44,302 nucleotides of DNA from Chloroflexota bacterium (GTDB lineage: Bacteria; Chloroflexota; Anaerolineae; Promineifilales; Promineifilaceae): the NCBI GenBank assembly GCA_024277135.1, contig JAJRVV010000042.1, forward strand, positions 1-44,302, given 5' to 3'. The notes beneath the pieces were generated by a model. The model did not search any database. It saw nothing but the letters and a program-made list of their open reading frames with translations, and was not told the DNA's origin. The stretch's first letter is position 1, and each line of letters starts with the position of its first letter. The translations under genes and the position numbers were made by a program. Positions 25,201-34,613 of this stretch are shown piece after piece.

Positions 25201-28200
25201 AACATACTCGTCTCCAGCCGCAGCGCCCCGGCATTGTAGGCGCCGCCGCCGAATGCGGCGGTGTTGTCCCGGAAGATGCTGTCCGCCAGGTAAAGAGCGC
25301 CCCGGTTATAGAAACCGCCGCCGCCATCTACGATGCCGGCATTGGCCGCATCCCCATTGAAGAAGGTGAAGCTGGTCATCGTGACCACTGCGCCTGAATC
25401 CACAAAGAAACCGCGGCCCAAAAACACCGGGTTGAGCGTGGCCCGCACCGGGTCCCGATAATCCCAATCTCCATCCAGCGTCAGGTTTTTAGAGATGTAG
25501 AGCGTTTGGGAGACGGTGACGCCGCCGCCGATGGTTTGCACATTCACGCCCAAACAAGCGCCATCCACCTGCACCGTATCGCCGGGAATGGCGCGATCCA
25601 CCGCCAACTGCACGCTGCCGTAAATCTGGTTGGGCGCGATCAGCGCCCGGGCAAAGCAGCCGCCAAATTCATCCGCGCCAATGTCAAACCCTTGTTGAGA
25701 CGGCCGTATCTCATCCTCATAATCAACCGCCAACGGCATCAGCGGGTCTCCCCTGTCCACTACCGGCGACGTGTAAAAGACGGTGAAGTTAAACGCCGCC
25801 AGATTCTTAAACAGCGGATCTGCCGCCATGCTGCCGGCGCCGCCGTTGCTTATCATGCCGCCAAAATCGGCAGCGTGGCCGAAGAAGTTGTTGTAGCCCA
25901 GCGTGGGTGTGGCGCCGGAGAAGCCATACGCGCCATCGGCAGACGCCGCCTGGTTGAAGGTGACGATGTTGGCCCGGATGTCGGGCGAATCGGCGCGCAC
26001 ATAGATACCGCCGCCGGTGGCGACGGCCGTGTTGCTGACCACATCGTTGTGCCAGAAACGGGCGTCGCCGCTTTCGTTGTAGAAACCGGCCCCGTTATTG
26101 GCGGCGTTTTCAAAGATAAAGTTGTTCTGAATGGTGGCCGTCACCGCGCTGTTGGCCGCTAAAATGCCGCCGCCATTGGCCGACGCCGTGTTGAAATAGA
26201 GGCGATTGCCCCCCGCCACCGTGGCCAGGGCGTTGTTCAGGTACATGCCGGCCCCATTCGTGGCCGTGTTGGTGTACACCCGATTTTCCAGAATGGTGGG
26301 CGATGAGCCGTCATCCGCATAAATGCCGCCGCCGTTGCCATCCATCCCGGCCGCGTTGGCGTCGCCGCCGGTGATGTCGAACATGGCAATCGTGGTCGAG
26401 ATGCCGGGCGAAACGTAAATAACCCGCCCTTTCCCTTCCGCATCCAGGATGGCGGTGAGACCCTGCGCTTCAAAGTCGTCCGTCCAGCCGCCCATCAAGG
26501 TGATTTCTTTGTCAATGTGAACGGTTTGGTAAATCGTGCCCTGGCTGCCGCCGGCGTCAAACGGGTGTACGCCGGAGCAGCGACCGGACACATCCACCTG
26601 ATCGCCCGGATTGGCCAGGTTGATGGCAAGCTGCACGCTGCCATAAATGACGCCATTGAGCCGTGCCAGACAGCCCACCACTTCATCCGCGCCCATGTCC
26701 GGCCCCTGGTTGGACGGCCGTAGATCCGCGTCGAAGTCCGTCCTGATGGGTGAACTGGGATTGCCCTTATCGGCCGCCGGTGAAGCATCCGCCAGATGGT
26801 AATCCCCATTAGCCGGGTCTACCAACTGCGGCGAGACGACGGCGTTGATGGAGTTGGCGCCGCTGCCAGCGCCGACTACGGCCGTGCCGGCATGGTCATA
26901 ATAATAGTTGTAATCAATCAGCGGCGCGCCACTGTTGGCAAAAATGGCCGGGCCGGAAGCTGCCTGGTTCGCCTGGAAGATGCTGGATTGGATGAGCGGA
27001 ACCCCATTTTCGCTGTAAACGCCGCCGCCGTTGGCAGCGGCCGTGTTGCTGATAACCGTCATGTGCAAATAACGAGGCGTGGCGGCATTGGTGTACAACC
27101 CACCGCCATTGCCGCCCGCTTGATTTTCCGCCAACACCGAATTGGTCACGGTCATGATGCTAGTGTTGTATAGAGCGCCGCCATCGCTGCTGGCCTGGTT
27201 GAACCGCAGCACCATGCTGTCCACCAACATCGTACCCTGGTAATTGTACAGCCCGGCGCCATCGGCACCCACGCTGTTTTTGATGTAACTCAACATGTCC
27301 GGGATGTTAATTTCTTTCCCATCCTTGTCCAAAACAACCTCGTTGAAGAAAGCGACATTCCCTTGATGATTGTAAAAACCGCCGCCGAGAACGGCCGTGC
27401 CCGTCATGATCGTGGTGCGAATAAAACTGGCTTCGCCCTGGCCCACAAAGACGCCGCCGCCCGCATCCGTGGCGCTGCCTGCGCCGCCGCCGCCCAGGCC
27501 CACAGCGTCGCCGTTGATGATGGTCAGGCCGTCAACAGTGTGGCTCATACCATCGGTGATGTTGATGAAAAAGCCGCGTCCGGCCCCTTCCGCGTCCACG
27601 TAAGTCGGCTCAAAAGTGCGCTGGCTGAAATCCCCTTTCCAGCCACCCTGGATGGTGAGGCTGGTGGTGATGCCATCCGTCAGATGCACCGTTTGACTCA
27701 CCATCTGGCCGCCGCCCACGTCTAGCGGATGGACGCCGCGGCAAATGCCGGACACCAAAATCAAGCCATCGGGATCGCCCGCGTCTACCGCCGCCTGGAT
27801 GCTGCCGTAAATGACGCCAGCGCGCAGGGCGCGGCAGCCGGTGCGCTCGTCGTAGCCGATGTCAAACCCCTGGTCGGACGGCCGGAAGTCATCCTCGAAG
27901 TCCACATCCAGCGCAGTGGCCGGGTCGCCGGTGTCCAGCGCGGGAGAACCGAGATCGAGCCGGTATTGGCTGTCGGCAAAGACGGGCGGCTGGGCCAGCA
28001 GGCCGCTGCCGCTGGCGACGCCGACGAGTTCGGCCGCGCTGTTGCTCCAAAGCAGGCTGTAGCGGATGTCGCTGGTTCCGGTGTTTCCATACACGGCGCC
28101 GCCGCTTCCGGCCGTGTTGGTGACAAACAGGGTGTTGGCGATGTCCAGCGTGGCTCCATTATTGTAGATGCCGCCGCCGTTGCCGGCGGCATCGTTGTTG

Positions 28201-30959
28201 ACGAAGGTGTTGTTGAGAATGGTGTATTGTCCGCTGCCTATGCGAATTGCGCCGCCGTGGGAGACGGCCGTGTTGCCATCAAACAAATCATTCTCGGCGA
28301 TGACCAGGCCAGAATTGACATAAATTGCGCCGCCACCCTGCGAACTGGTCGAACCATTCGCCTGGTTCGTGGCAAAGCGACTTTGCAGAAGCTGCATCGT
28401 GGCCCCATTCACATAAATGGCGCCGCCGTTTACCTGGGCGGTATTGGTGAGGAAACCGCTTTTTTCCAGCGTCACCAACGCGCCGGTATCCAGATACAAC
28501 GCACCGCCGCGAGAGGCTTGATTGTCGCGGAAGGTGATGTTGGACAGGCTCACATTGGCGTCCCGGTTCACAAAAATGGCGCCGCCGGGAACGCTGGGGC
28601 TGCCGCTCTGGGCCAGCGTCAGATGGGTCATCGTCGGCTGCACGCCGGGGGCAATGTCGAAGATGCGAATGGGCTGGCTCATCTGGATGGTGGTGACGCC
28701 GCCGCTGCCCACCTCCTGGTATTGGTTGTCCCAGCCGCCGCTGATGGCGATCCGATCATTGACGTTGATGATTTGATTTTCAACATACAAACCGGCGGCG
28801 ATACGCACTTCATCCAGGAAGGAAGCCTGGTTGACGCCGCGTTCGACCGTCAAACAGGGGAAACTGGCCTGGGTACAGTTGTTGTTGGCGTCGGTTCCAC
28901 TGGCGGCGACGTAGCGAGCGCCGATGGTGGCTTTGGCGGTGACGGTGTTGAAAACGGTGGCGGACAAGGTGGGGCTGAAGCGGGAGGTGGCCTCGACGCC
29001 GACGGTGTTGGCAAAACCAGCGGCGGCAAATTGGGGCACGGCCACTTGCACGCGCAGGTTGCGCGTTTCGCCGGCGCGCAGGGTGACGGCGGTGGGGTCA
29101 CTGGGCAGCAGCGTCCCCCAACCCAATGGATCGGAGATGATGGTGACGTCAAACGTATCGGTGAAGTTACCGGTGTTGACCAATTTATGGGTGAAGGTCA
29201 ACGTGGTTCCGGGAATGACGGTATCGGAGAAGTTGGGGGTGAAGGAGATGCCGGGCACAGGGGCAACGGTGGCGTGAATGACAACTCGTTCAAAAACGCT
29301 GCTATTGGTGGTGGAAGTGGCCGTCACCACCGTGGCGCTGTTGAGCATGGGCGGGGCGCTGGCGGGGATGGCGAGTTGGGTTTGTACGGCCGTTTGCTGG
29401 CCCGACGCCAGACTGCCCGTTCCCAATGTGGGCGTCACCGGCCAGCCCTGGTCGTTGCTGGCGGACAGGGTGTAGCTGTCGGCCGTGGTGCCGATGTTTT
29501 CCAGGGTGTTGTTAAAAGTATGCACTCGGTTGCGCCTGAGCAGACCGGTGTTGGTGAAAACCGGCGTGAAGCTCATCAAGCGGGAGCTGCTGTAAAATTC
29601 GTCCGCACCTACATCAACAACCCCATTGTTGGGCCGGGCTTCGCCATCAATGTCGCTATTGAGAGAGGCGGGCGTAGCCGGGTCGCCGGCGTCCCGGTTG
29701 GGGCTGGCGGCTTGCAGCCGCAGGTTGCCGCTGGCGGCGTTGATGAACAATGGATCGCCGCTGATGGCGCTGGTTAAGACGATATTGGAGGAGACTGTAT
29801 TGTTGTAAATGTTGTTGTAGCCGCCGTTTACTGTTGGCCCGGTGGTAGCGAAGATGCCGCTGTCGGCGATGGCGGCTGTATTGGAGACGACGATGTTATT
29901 GCTTAACCGAATGTTCCCGCCGCCAGACAGCGCCAGACCGCCGCCAAAATCAGCCTGATTGGCATAGATGGTGTTGTGCCATACATCGGCCGTCCCCAGC
30001 AACCCAATACCGCCGGCAAATTGGCTGGTCCCCAACGCCTGGTTACCATAAATAAAGTTGTTGTACAGCCGCACATCAGTGTCAAACTGAGCAAAAATAC
30101 CCCCGCCGTTGAAGGCGCTGTTATTGTATATGACGTTGTCTTCGATGAGCGCTCTGGCTCCCTGACCGCTGTCTGTGTGCAGGTAAATGGCGCCGCCTAT
30201 CCCCTGGCTGAGATTGGGGGACGTATTGTTGTAAATATGATTGCCGCGAATAGTACTGTCAGCCATATTATCCAGGTAGATGCCATTGCCGTTGCTGCCG
30301 TTGGTCTGGTTGTTGAAGATGGTGTTGTTTTCGATGACGGCCGAACCGCCGTCGAAGATGCCGCCGCCGCGCTGTGAGCCGGTGAAGGCGGCGTTGCCGT
30401 AGATGAAGTTGTTGCTGATGGCGGGGCTGCCCGTCTGGTTGTAGACGCCGGCGCCTTCGGCGGCACGGCCGTTACGAATGGTGAAACCGTCAATCAGTGG
30501 GCTGGTGGCGCCGATGATCTCCACGACTCGCACCAAACCCTCTCCATCCAAGATGGTCTCGTTGAGCAGCGGGTCGCGGTTATTCCAATCGTCCACCGTG
30601 TAGCCGCCTAAAATGGTGACGGATTTATCTATCGCCATCACGGCAGAGAGTTTATCATCGCTGGTGTAGGTTCCCGCCGCCGCCCGCACTTCGTCGTTGT
30701 CGGCTGATTGGGAGACGGCCGCGCGTAAACTACACGGGTCCGCCAACGTACACAAGGCGCTGTCTGACCGGCCCGGCGCAGCATAGCGGATGGCGCCGGC
30801 GTTCGGCGCTGCCTGAGACGGCTTAGCCTGCATCATACCTAATACGGCCAGGAGGACGGCCGTGACCATCGCCAAAACCAAACTCACTGCCCCCAAACGT
30901 GAAGAAACAACCCCACCCGAACCCATCACTCGTGAACGCAAACGGCTTAAGCTACGCAT
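19230..30959 (-). CDS. Giant multidomain surface protein with seven beta-helix modules and CARDB domain
   Basis: 3,909 residues from ATG 30959, where GGAAGGGG lies 8 bases upstream; a TTG at 30983 is rejected. A signal sequence of about 50 residues ends near PSQAAPNAG. Seven right-handed beta-helix modules follow, at about 45-455, 680-1036, 1040-1425, 1425-1763, 1763-2147, 2147-2550 and 2800-3136. They are full of GGGxYN/GGAIY turns like Chlamydia Pmp proteins, and each closes with a D-x-D-x-x-x-RP...DxGADE element. Nine beta-sandwich repeats (THTLTNTG-type, NEW3/DUF11-like) lie at 455-680 (2), 2550-2800 (2) and 3140-3680 (5). The C-terminus has VYLPIILNN, a Pro/Thr stalk and a CARDB domain (about 3760-3880). 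It is probably an extracellular adhesin or matrix protein. No autotransporter domain is present. Confidence 0.85.
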   Translation of the reverse strand: MRSLSRLRSRVMGSGGVVSSRLGAVSLVLAMVTAVLLAVLGMMQAKPSQAAPNAGAIRYAAPGRSDSALCTLADPCSLRAAVSQSADNDEVRAAAGTYTSDDKLSAVMAIDKSVTILGGYTVDDWNNRDPLLNETILDGEGLVRVVEIIGATSPLIDGFTIRNGRAAEGAGVYNQTGSPAISNNFIYGNAAFTGSQRGGGIFDGGSAVIENNTIFNNQTNGSNGNGIYLDNMADSTIRGNHIYNNTSPNLSQGIGGAIYLHTDSGQGARALIEDNVIYNNSAFNGGGIFAQFDTDVRLYNNFIYGNQALGTSQFAGGIGLLGTADVWHNTIYANQADFGGGLALSGGGNIRLSNNIVVSNTAAIADSGIFATTGPTVNGGYNNIYNNTVSSNIVLTSAISGDPLFINAASGNLRLQAASPNRDAGDPATPASLNSDIDGEARPNNGVVDVGADEFYSSSRLMSFTPVFTNTGLLRRNRVHTFNNTLENIGTTADSYTLSASNDQGWPVTPTLGTGSLASGQQTAVQTQLAIPASAPPMLNSATVVTATSTTNSSVFERVVIHATVAPVPGISFTPNFSDTVIPGTTLTFTHKLVNTGNFTDTFDVTIISDPLGWGTLLPSDPTAVTLRAGETRNLRVQVAVPQFAAAGFANTVGVEATSRFSPTLSATVFNTVTAKATIGARYVAASGTDANNNCTQASFPCLTVERGVNQASFLDEVRIAAGLYVENQIINVNDRIAISGGWDNQYQEVGSGGVTTIQMSQPIRIFDIAPGVQPTMTHLTLAQSGSPSVPGGAIFVNRDANVSLSNITFRDNQASRGGALYLDTGALVTLEKSGFLTNTAQVNGGAIYVNGATMQLLQSRFATNQANGSTSSQGGGAIYVNSGLVIAENDLFDGNTAVSHGGAIRIGSGQYTILNNTFVNNDAAGNGGGIYNNGATLDIANTLFVTNTAGSGGAVYGNTGTSDIRYSLLWSNSAAELVGVASGSGLLAQPPVFADSQYRLDLGSPALDTGDPATALDVDFEDDFRPSDQGFDIGYDERTGCRALRAGVIYGSIQAAVDAGDPDGLILVSGICRGVHPLDVGGGQMVSQTVHLTDGITTSLTIQGGWKGDFSQRTFEPTYVDAEGAGRGFFINITDGMSHTVDGLTIINGDAVGLGGGGAGSATDAGGGVFVGQGEASFIRTTIMTGTAVLGGGFYNHQGNVAFFNEVVLDKDGKEINIPDMLSYIKNSVGADGAGLYNYQGTMLVDSMVLRFNQASSDGGALYNTSIMTVTNSVLAENQAGGNGGGLYTNAATPRYLHMTVISNTAAANGGGVYSENGVPLIQSSIFQANQAASGPAIFANSGAPLIDYNYYYDHAGTAVVGAGSGANSINAVVSPQLVDPANGDYHLADASPAADKGNPSSPIRTDFDADLRPSNQGPDMGADEVVGCLARLNGVIYGSVQLAINLANPGDQVDVSGRCSGVHPFDAGGSQGTIYQTVHIDKEITLMGGWTDDFEAQGLTAILDAEGKGRVIYVSPGISTTIAMFDITGGDANAAGMDGNGGGIYADDGSSPTILENRVYTNTATNGAGMYLNNALATVAGGNRLYFNTASANGGGILAANSAVTATIQNNFIFENAANNGAGFYNESGDARFWHNDVVSNTAVATGGGIYVRADSPDIRANIVTFNQAASADGAYGFSGATPTLGYNNFFGHAADFGGMISNGGAGSMAADPLFKNLAAFNFTVFYTSPVVDRGDPLMPLAVDYEDEIRPSQQGFDIGADEFGGCFARALIAPNQIYGSVQLAVDRAIPGDTVQVDGACLGVNVQTIGGGVTVSQTLYISKNLTLDGDWDYRDPVRATLNPVFLGRGFFVDSGAVVTMTSFTFFNGDAANAGIVDGGGGFYNRGALYLADSIFRDNTAAFGGGAYNAGALRLETSMFLTNTAVSGGGFYNNSPGFQALVSGNEFQGNIASNKGGALYHQDGQLVVDGNEMRDGRAVNGGGAYLANDGTVDFWNNFLYRNSATVWGGGLYNAHDSARIWHNSFIINGAFDGRGGGLYSVGAAPSIYNNLVDSNSGTGIHIDAGTPAIGYNNVVNNSSLNNVGYAPGPDTISATPTYQDPAEDDFHLEDGSAGVDVGLSTPAITLTHDFDGDIRPTSGGPDMGADEVNNCIIRVGAERFGVLQEAIDYAEANSIMDVDVARGACRGVELRNGTLQAGYITQDLNFTGSLLPTDFSDPGDFYNPFINAVSSLFDAEGKGRVIVVAAGANPSFAQIAFVNGDATATDPGQDNGGGLYVPGDSSVFVNINPICQNAAVNGAGYYGGPLSNADITGAGNGDCRVMREIVDIINGIPLVIYWVFDGNTAQNNGAGLYVANSAQLEIRNHLIDDNIAVNGAGVYNAGSSRLINVVYYNNLAFNNGGGVYNAADASLWHNTFNSNFASAFGGAVYNSGSSFILNSSVVYTNTAASGGGGLHTTSGGAVDYNNFYDNFPSDSNVGIGANSISLDPKIPGLFSLRIDSPNIDMADPALLNTGNDPYIDFDANVQPRPDGNTQHTGIWGWGSDIGADEYFKDFGCEVAPSPQDKTAIPGQTITYTVFIHNVGYPNYRSNPPPLYSNGYTDTITVTLSNPGNGWAALERDGLTDIVAYRDFITRTLTVTIPTTAVSGVDRVNVLCESASMPSRTFTGEYNTAVGIVSGIRVTPDRGNLTAVPGEVLYLEHTATNVGNEEGTFRITSNPGAQGYATAVLVDDQDSIINPVVTLQPQEFITVTLKVTILDDAPAGGVATPSVIGIDMNDDASFDNGTDSITILAVPGTRYVSVSGGSDQSNCTDPQNPCASVQQAVDQAVDGDAILIAAGTYTQTITQTVGADLLTQNIFVDKSVTIRGGYDAADLFSSQQPITNAVYLDGQLAHRVIYVTPGVTVTVANLFVQNGRADDKTGTSIEDYGGGIYNAGANLTLAGVWLRQNGANFGGGLYHAGGDLDVYSTAVADNNNDPLTLSDLGEGAGMYIAGGTAVLENNSFVFNRANEVSSLRTTASRSGNGGALYLASGDVILLNNIFSQNQGTAGGAVFISNTVTLTNNYNLYFGNSSDLSGGSKGGNSLNVDPNFQGSLYLLDPTSPAIDVGTSGITHLNDQDITLEARRQGVAVDIGADEYTQIPGLTFTSNITNAFVNSGQTIVYTHTLKNTGDFVDSYALTVTNQLVPTAAPWPMTFTPTQINNLNPGQTAVVTLTLTGGLPGYVNTSLITVTANSGLMITTTHVTTVTQTPGVVIGLSGAQSGAPGDVLTYTHTLTNTGDGPNRYNISVASAAPSGWPVTITPATTPLLLPGQTMPFTVTVAIPAGTLSDTLHSLTIEAESTDRAVSDQLLNATTVTAVYGLELSPGGAQNVPDGVQVTFTHVVTNLANARDTFTFSAASSEPWTVSTNVPALTLAAFTTGTVTVTVDVPLATVGFTQTTTLTATSSSGLWATAVNTITVINVPGVALSPQTAAQTALPGQTVVYTHILTNTGNVAGDFNISAIGSWPVTFSPGPVNVPARSSTTITLAVTIPAGASPGSQDVTILSASLVSDPTIFDAATDTTTAGTPPQTAVAIGPDNAGSGAAGSQALYQHTVTNTGTVTDSFNLTVSSDQSWSVSVSPLQVTLNPGETAVLTVTVNIPAGASSPTVDVTTVMATAVSDNSVTDSAADSTSVTTPPGPAYVYLPIILNNFQSTPPTPTPTPTATATPGGPTFTPTPTPTNTPTGTPTNTPTSTPTGTLPPTPTATATGTATPTATATPCGAASGIDLVVTAITVNPNPPAGGQAATVFVTIKNQGSTDVPLGNNFYLDFYVDRVPAPLLIGDLSWGVQGADLSAGASVTFSGSYVFSSGSHQLYAQVDTDSTVNECPAEGNNTFGPVNLNATGLFNEDNPARPPATDEPRQTPTPER

Positions 30960-31061
30960 AAAGAACCCCTTCCTGTTAAACAAAACTCGCCAAGTTCTGG
31001 CGCTTGAGCGCGCTCAGTTGGGGCGGCAAAATCAGGTCTTTCGGATTTGGTGGAGGCTTGT

Positions 31062-31111
31062 GTAAAACAAAAAACGTGAGGCGCGCTCTTTCTGGGCACG
31101 TTTCACGTTTT
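31062..31111 (-). terminator. Hairpin downstream of the pilin gene
   Basis: AAAACGTGA (31071-31079) pairs with TCACGTTTT (31103-31111). On the minus strand the stem is followed by a T-rich run (TTTTTTGTTTT), as expected for a terminator after the pilin. It sits in the 315-bp non-coding gap between pilin and giant protein (30960-31274), which also has one ACGGCCGT site (about 31172) and no other gene. Confidence 0.6.
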
Positions 31112-31274
31112 ACATTTCACGGTTTGCCCTCCCGCCTGAACTGCCGCAGAATCCAAAAAAATTGGCTGGACACGGCCGTTAACATCACCAGTAACAACTG
31201 GCGGCCGTCTATCCAGACAAATAGTGTGGGAGACCATCAGCATACGACATCCGGCCCCAGCCCATCAGCATGGT

Positions 31275-31724
31275 CTAAGGAATATCAACTGTCAAACTAC
31301 CGATTGCAATCGTACCCGGACAACTCGCCGTCAGGCCGCTGGTACTCAATCCCGACACAAAGCCATTGCCGTCCGTTGTGGCCGCCAGGTCTCGACTACT
31401 CCCCCCCTGCACCTGCACATGGACACTGACTGAACCATTGTCAATCGGATCGCCACCATTAAAAAAAACGGCGCTGATATCCGAAATGGAGACGGAGCAT
31501 GTGCCCAGCCCCTGTGTCACCGACATATCATACCCGGTCACAATGTATTCTGTGCCGCTTCCGGAGATTGTCTGCCCATTAAAACCGCCAATCACCCGGG
31601 CATAGACCACCACTACCGACGACCCAACAATCGCCAGAATGGCGATCACGACTACGGCGATCAGCACGAGCAGCAAAGCATACTCGACTAATCCCTGTCC
31701 CTGCTCCCTTTTTGGAAAATTCAT
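31275..31724 (-). CDS. Flp/Fap-type pilin with extended C-terminal domain
   Basis: 149 residues from ATG 31724 (GGAG 8 bases upstream; the longer frame to 31763 is unlikely). The N-terminus MNFPKREQGQGLVEYALLLVLIAVVV is the Flp-pilin signature: a short basic leader, G/Q-rich cleavage region, the Glu of GLVEYALLL and one hydrophobic helix. Flp pilins are normally 50-70 residues; here about 95 more follow, beta-rich with two Cys (GTCSVSI and TASCPG) and a repeated hydrophobic pattern (SVSVHVQVQ, GTIAIGSLTVDIP). The extra part probably forms a folded extracellular domain. No Tad secretion genes are in the window. It is encoded upstream of the giant surface protein on the same strand, with a hairpin between. 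Confidence 0.82.
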   Translation of the reverse strand: MNFPKREQGQGLVEYALLLVLIAVVVIAILAIVGSSVVVVYARVIGGFNGQTISGSGTEYIVTGYDMSVTQGLGTCSVSISDISAVFFNGGDPIDNGSVSVHVQVQGGSSRDLAATTDGNGFVSGLSTSGLTASCPGTIAIGSLTVDIP

Positions 31725-31747
31725 GATGCGACTCCATAAAAAATAAA

Positions 31748-31874
31748 ACAACCTGATAAACAAAATGAAGAAGGGATAGACAACCTGGCGACTGCAAGAA
31801 ACCTGGTTATTGTCTACCGATTGATACCCATTTATTACTCATAGGTATTGAGAACAACCTTTATTATACAACCT
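31748..31874. promoter_or_regulatory. Four ACAACCT repeats and a candidate promoter upstream of the pilin
   Basis: The 7-mer ACAACCT occurs at 31748, 31780, 31854 and 31868. On the minus strand, TATAAT (reverse of 31863-31868) follows a GCCTGATCAGG palindrome, with only a poor -35 (TGCCAA at 18 bp). A longer inverted pair TAGACAA/TTGTCTA also lies here. These could be activator sites for the pilin, but no family is recognised. Confidence 0.35.
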
Positions 31875-32002
31875 GATCAGGCGTTTTTGGCATTAAGCCG
31901 TGCCCGGAACTTTACAAATAGTACTATTATCCCCCTATTTTTGGCAAATCAGGATTTTGGCCTTTGGTTGTTTGACATAACGGTGATTTTTCACATCGTT
32001 TT

Positions 32003-32030
32003 TTGACTTTCTGGCCGTGAGAGATATAAT
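32003..32030 (+). promoter_or_regulatory. Sigma-A promoter of the L21-L27-L31 operon
   Basis: TTGACT (32003-32008) and a perfect TATAAT (32025-32030) are separated by 16 bp. Transcription would start near 32037, leaving a leader of about 90 bases before the L21 start. The upstream stretch 31875-32002 is A/T-rich and shows no gene. Confidence 0.85.
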
Positions 32031-32040
32031 TCGCGGTCGT

Positions 32041-32115
32041 TGTGTGGGTCAAACCAACCACTGCCCACACATTTTTATAGCATGATGCCGGCATCCTCGT
32101 ATGCCGGTTCTTTTT
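32041..32115 (+). promoter_or_regulatory. Two-hairpin leader upstream of rplU (candidate attenuator)
   Basis: First hairpin: TGTGTGGG (32041-32048) pairs with CCCACACA (32064-32071), followed by TTTTTA. Second: CCGGCAT (32088-32094) pairs with ATGCCGG (32101-32107), followed by TTCTTTTT and then directly by the GGAGG of L21. Both have the shape of intrinsic terminators. Ribosomal-protein leaders with this layout, including L21 leaders, are known to control their own operons. Confidence 0.65.
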
Positions 32116-32127
32116 GGAGGTATGACC

Positions 32128-32442
32128 GTGTACGCAATTGTAGAAAGTGGTGGCCGGCAATACCGCGCCGAAGAGGGTCACAGCTTTAGTGTGGAGAAGC
32201 TGCCCTACGAAGTCGGTGAACAGATCGAGCTGAACAATGTGTATCTTCTGGCCCAAGAAGATGGCATCCAGGTAGGCCAACCGACTGTTCCCGACGCGAA
32301 GGTGAAGGCGACGGTTGTCGAGCAATACCGCGGCAAGAAGATTTTTGTATGGAAGTATCGCCCTCGGAAACGGTATCGTCGCCGTCAAGGGCATCGTCAA
32401 TATTACACGCGCTTGCGTGTGGACGAGATAGTCATCAAATAA
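32128..32442 (+). CDS. rplU: 50S ribosomal protein bL21
   Basis: 104 residues from GTG 32128, which gives the standard start MYAIVESGGRQYR. GGAGG (32116-32120) is 7 bases upstream, the right distance, whereas ATG 32122 would be only one base away. The body (VEKLPYEVGEQIELNNV, GQPTVPDAKVKATVVEQYRGKKIFVWKYRPRKRYRRRQGHRQ, in outline) and C-terminal YTRLRVDEI match L21. L21 binds 23S rRNA in the large subunit. It heads the operon and is followed by rpmA after 12 bp. Confidence 0.97.
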   Translation: MYAIVESGGRQYRAEEGHSFSVEKLPYEVGEQIELNNVYLLAQEDGIQVGQPTVPDAKVKATVVEQYRGKKIFVWKYRPRKRYRRRQGHRQYYTRLRVDEIVIK

Positions 32443-32454
32443 GGAGCGTGAATC

Positions 32455-32712
32455 ATGGCACATAAGAAAGGTGGCGGTTCTACGAGAAACGGCCGTGATA
32501 GTAACTCCCAGCGCCTCGGCGTGAAGCGTTACGGCGGCGAATATGTCATTCCCGGCAACATCATCGTGCGCCAAAAGGGCACCAAATTCCATCCTGGCAA
32601 CCACGTCGGGCTGGGCAAAGATTTCACCATCTACGCCCTCATCCCAGGGCAAGTAAAGTTTGAGACCAAACAGGGGCGCAAATACATCAGCGTTTACCCT
32701 GTCGAGGCATAA
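32455..32712 (+). CDS. rpmA: 50S ribosomal protein bL27
   Basis: 85 residues starting [20 protein letters not shown], the universal L27 start, with the flexible N-terminal tail that reaches the peptidyl-transferase centre. No cleaved N-terminal extension of the Firmicutes type is present. [19 protein letters not shown] and [18 protein letters not shown] complete the match. AAGGAG precedes the start. One ACGGCCGT site lies in codons for Asn-Gly-Arg. Confidence 0.97.
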   Translation: MAHKKGGGSTRNGRDSNSQRLGVKRYGGEYVIPGNIIVRQKGTKFHPGNHVGLGKDFTIYALIPGQVKFETKQGRKYISVYPVEA

Positions 32713-32725
32713 GGGGCAGATTGTC

Positions 32726-33172
32726 ATGAAAGAAGATATTCATCCCAAATGGTATCCCGACGCCAAAGTCATCGTCAACGGTGAAGTGGTCATGACAGTT
32801 GGCTCCACTAAACCAGAACTCCGTGTGGAAATCTGGTCTGGCACGCACCCCTTCTACACTGGCCAGCAGCGCCTTTTGGACACCGAAGGGCAGGTAGATC
32901 GCTTCATGAAGCGTTTGCAAAAGCGGCAAGAAATACAAGTCACCCGCGAACAGCAAAAAGAAAAGCGTTCGCCGATGGCCTTATCTATCAACGCCATGTC
33001 CCTGGGTACCCGGGCCCAAAAAGCCCTGGCAGCGGCCGATGTAGCCACAGTGAGCGATATCATGGCCCTCATCGAGAAAGGGGACGATGCTATATTGGCT
33101 ATATCTGGTATCGGGCAGAAAGCCTTGATTGACATCAAACGCTTCCTCCGCGCCGAAGAGCTGATTAGCTGA
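32726..33172 (+). CDS. rpmE: 50S ribosomal protein bL31 fused to a helix-hairpin-helix (alpha-CTD-like) domain
   Basis: 148 residues from ATG 32726 (AAGGGG nine bases upstream). Residues 1-66 are L31: MKEDIHPKWYPDAKVIVNGE, HPFYTGQQRLLDTEGQVDRF. The four zinc cysteines of C+ L31 are all absent, so this is the zinc-free form. A charged linker (67-83) leads to residues 84-148, which resemble the RNA polymerase alpha C-terminal domain or other double helix-hairpin-helix modules: MSLGTRAQKALAAADVATVS, then ISGIGQKALIDIKRFL. Usual L31 is 65-90 residues. The added domain suggests RNA or DNA contact at the ribosome surface, or a link to transcription. A terminator follows at 33202. Confidence 0.9.
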   Translation: MKEDIHPKWYPDAKVIVNGEVVMTVGSTKPELRVEIWSGTHPFYTGQQRLLDTEGQVDRFMKRLQKRQEIQVTREQQKEKRSPMALSINAMSLGTRAQKALAAADVATVSDIMALIEKGDDAILAISGIGQKALIDIKRFLRAEELIS

Positions 33173-33201
33173 CCCTAAACCGACAAATTAGTTGAAGAAT
33201 C

Positions 33202-33240
33202 AAGGGCAGATGCGGACCATCGTATCTGCCCTTTCTCGTT
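33202..33240 (+). terminator. Terminator of the ribosomal protein operon
   Basis: AAGGGCAGAT (33202-33211) pairs with ATCTGCCCTT (33224-33233), followed by TCTCGTTTATT. It lies 29 bp after the L31 stop. Confidence 0.85.
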
Positions 33241-33275
33241 TATTGACCTGATGTTGTGTCAAGCGTATTTTGATA

Positions 33276-33345
33276 GACATGATTTACGGGATTAACAGGA
33301 TAATCGGGCGGTTTTCAAATCATGTAAATCCGGTTAATCTTGTCA
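33276..33345. repeat. Dispersed imperfect inverted repeat upstream of tdk
   Basis: ACATGATTTACGGGATTAAC (about 33277-33296) is matched in inverse orientation by ATCATGTAAATCCGGTTAAT (about 33319-33338), with a few mismatches. It fills most of the 213-bp gap between the ribosomal operon and tdk, which has no other feature except the operon terminator. Confidence 0.7.
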
Positions 33346-33385
33346 AATTAGCCTTGGGGAGACAGTAATCGCAAACGGAGAAAAC

Positions 33386-33967
33386 ATGAGTAGACATTTG
33401 CGAGGCAGTATCGAACTTGTTTGTGGCAGCATGTTCAGCGGCAAAACAGAAGAACTGATCCGACGCACCCGGCGGGCGGTCATCGCCAAACAAAATGTAC
33501 AGGTTTTCAAACCGGCCGTTGACACCCGATATCACGTCGCCAAAGTGACTTCGCACAATGGCCTGGATTTTGAGGCGCAGCCGGTGCAGACGGCCGTCGA
33601 GATATTTTCCGCGTTACGGCCGGACACAACCGTAGTAGCCATTGATGAAATACAATTTTTCGATAATGAAATCGTCGAAGTGTGCGAAACATTGGCCGAG
33701 CAAGACAAGCGGGTGATTTGTGCCGGGCTGGACATGGATTTTCGCGGAGCGCCCTTTGGTCCCATGCCGGCTTTGATGGCGCGAGCGGAATATGTTGACA
33801 AACTACATGCTATTTGCGTGGTTTGCGGCGAAGAAGCCAGCCGCACTCAACGGCTGATCGAAGGGGAACCGGCCGCATTTGATGATCCAGTCGTTTTGGT
33901 AGGCGCGGCCGAAGTGTATGAAGCCCGCTGCCGCCAATGCCACGCCGTCAAGACGACACGAAATTAG
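33386..33967 (+). CDS. tdk: Thymidine kinase, type II
   Basis: 193 residues, typical length. The P-loop [14 protein letters not shown] is at 14-27, the Walker B-like [13 protein letters not shown] follows at about 89, and the lid region contains [16 protein letters not shown] zinc site is formed by [13 protein letters not shown] and CRQCH near the C-terminus. The enzyme phosphorylates thymidine (and deoxyuridine) with ATP in the salvage pathway. GGAG precedes ATG 33386. The hpt gene follows after 9 bp, forming a nucleotide-salvage operon. Confidence 0.97.
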   Translation: MSRHLRGSIELVCGSMFSGKTEELIRRTRRAVIAKQNVQVFKPAVDTRYHVAKVTSHNGLDFEAQPVQTAVEIFSALRPDTTVVAIDEIQFFDNEIVEVCETLAEQDKRVICAGLDMDFRGAPFGPMPALMARAEYVDKLHAICVVCGEEASRTQRLIEGEPAAFDDPVVLVGAAEVYEARCRQCHAVKTTRN

Positions 33968-33976
33968 GAGTTGTCC

Positions 33977-34537
33977 ATGCGCGACGTTTACCAGGACATT
34001 GATCATATTTTGATTGATGAACAAAAATTACAATCCCGTATTCAAGAGTTGGCTGACGCCATCACGTCCACTGCTAATGACCATGAAGATTTGTTGCTGA
34101 TTTGTGTGCTCAAAGGGGGGTTCATGTTCCTGGCCGATTTGAGCCGGGCGCTGAAACGGCCGCACGAATTGGATTTCATGGGCATTTCTAGCTACGGCTC
34201 CGGCGTCAAATCCAGCGGTGCGGTGCAAATCATCATGGACTTGAAGCAGCCGATTGTGGACCGTCATGTACTCATCGTCGAAGACATCATTGACAGCGGA
34301 CGCACCCTCCAATATATGCGCCGCAATTTATTGGCACGGAATCCAGCCTCCTTACACATTTGTACTTTATTGAATAAACCCTCCCGCCGCGAGGTGGATG
34401 TGCCGGTGGATTACATCGGGTTTGACATTCCTGATAAATTTGTGGTGGGATATGGTCTGGATTTTGATGAGATTTACCGCAATCTTCCCTTCATCGCCGT
34501 GCTAAAACCTGAGGTTTTTGCTCATCTCAACTTATAG
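33977..34537 (+). CDS. hpt: Hypoxanthine phosphoribosyltransferase
   Basis: 186 residues from ATG 33977, with GGAG six bases upstream; a TTG at 33971 is less likely. The PRPP-binding loop is VLIVEDIIDSGRTLQYM (about 95-110), the N-terminal CVLKGGFMFLADLSR contributes to the active site, and DFMGISSYGSGVKSSG is the flexible loop. The C-terminal FVVGYGLDFDEIYRNLP completes the purine-binding pocket. It converts hypoxanthine or guanine with PRPP to IMP or GMP. It is co-directional with tdk and close to the following nucleotidyltransferase. Confidence 0.97.
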   Translation: MRDVYQDIDHILIDEQKLQSRIQELADAITSTANDHEDLLLICVLKGGFMFLADLSRALKRPHELDFMGISSYGSGVKSSGAVQIIMDLKQPIVDRHVLIVEDIIDSGRTLQYMRRNLLARNPASLHICTLLNKPSRREVDVPVDYIGFDIPDKFVVGYGLDFDEIYRNLPFIAVLKPEVFAHLNL

Positions 34538-34546
34538 CTAGAGGAT

Positions 34547-34598
34547 GGAGCTAGAGCTAGAGAAAGAGGAGCAAGTCTCTTCCTCTAGCTCTAGCTCC
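34547..34598. repeat. Perfect 16-bp inverted repeat between hpt and the nucleotidyltransferase
   Basis: GGAGCTAGAGCTAGAG (34547-34562) pairs exactly with CTCTAGCTCTAGCTCC (34583-34598) around a 20-base loop. It overlaps the first codons of the longest reading frame of the next gene (start 34545), where it would encode MELELEKEEQ and a run of seven Ser. Confidence 0.9.
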
Positions 34599-34613
34599 GA
34601 ACTAAAATTTGAC

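Noticed and set aside
27729-29777. Long plus-strand ORF (682 codons) and other long ORFs antisense to the giant surface protein (for example 20964-21956 and 23355-24605)
   Set aside because: They are shadows of the repetitive, G+C-rich coding strand; the predicted proteins have no recognisable domains or start signals, while the minus-strand frame has signal peptide, ribosome-binding site and domains.
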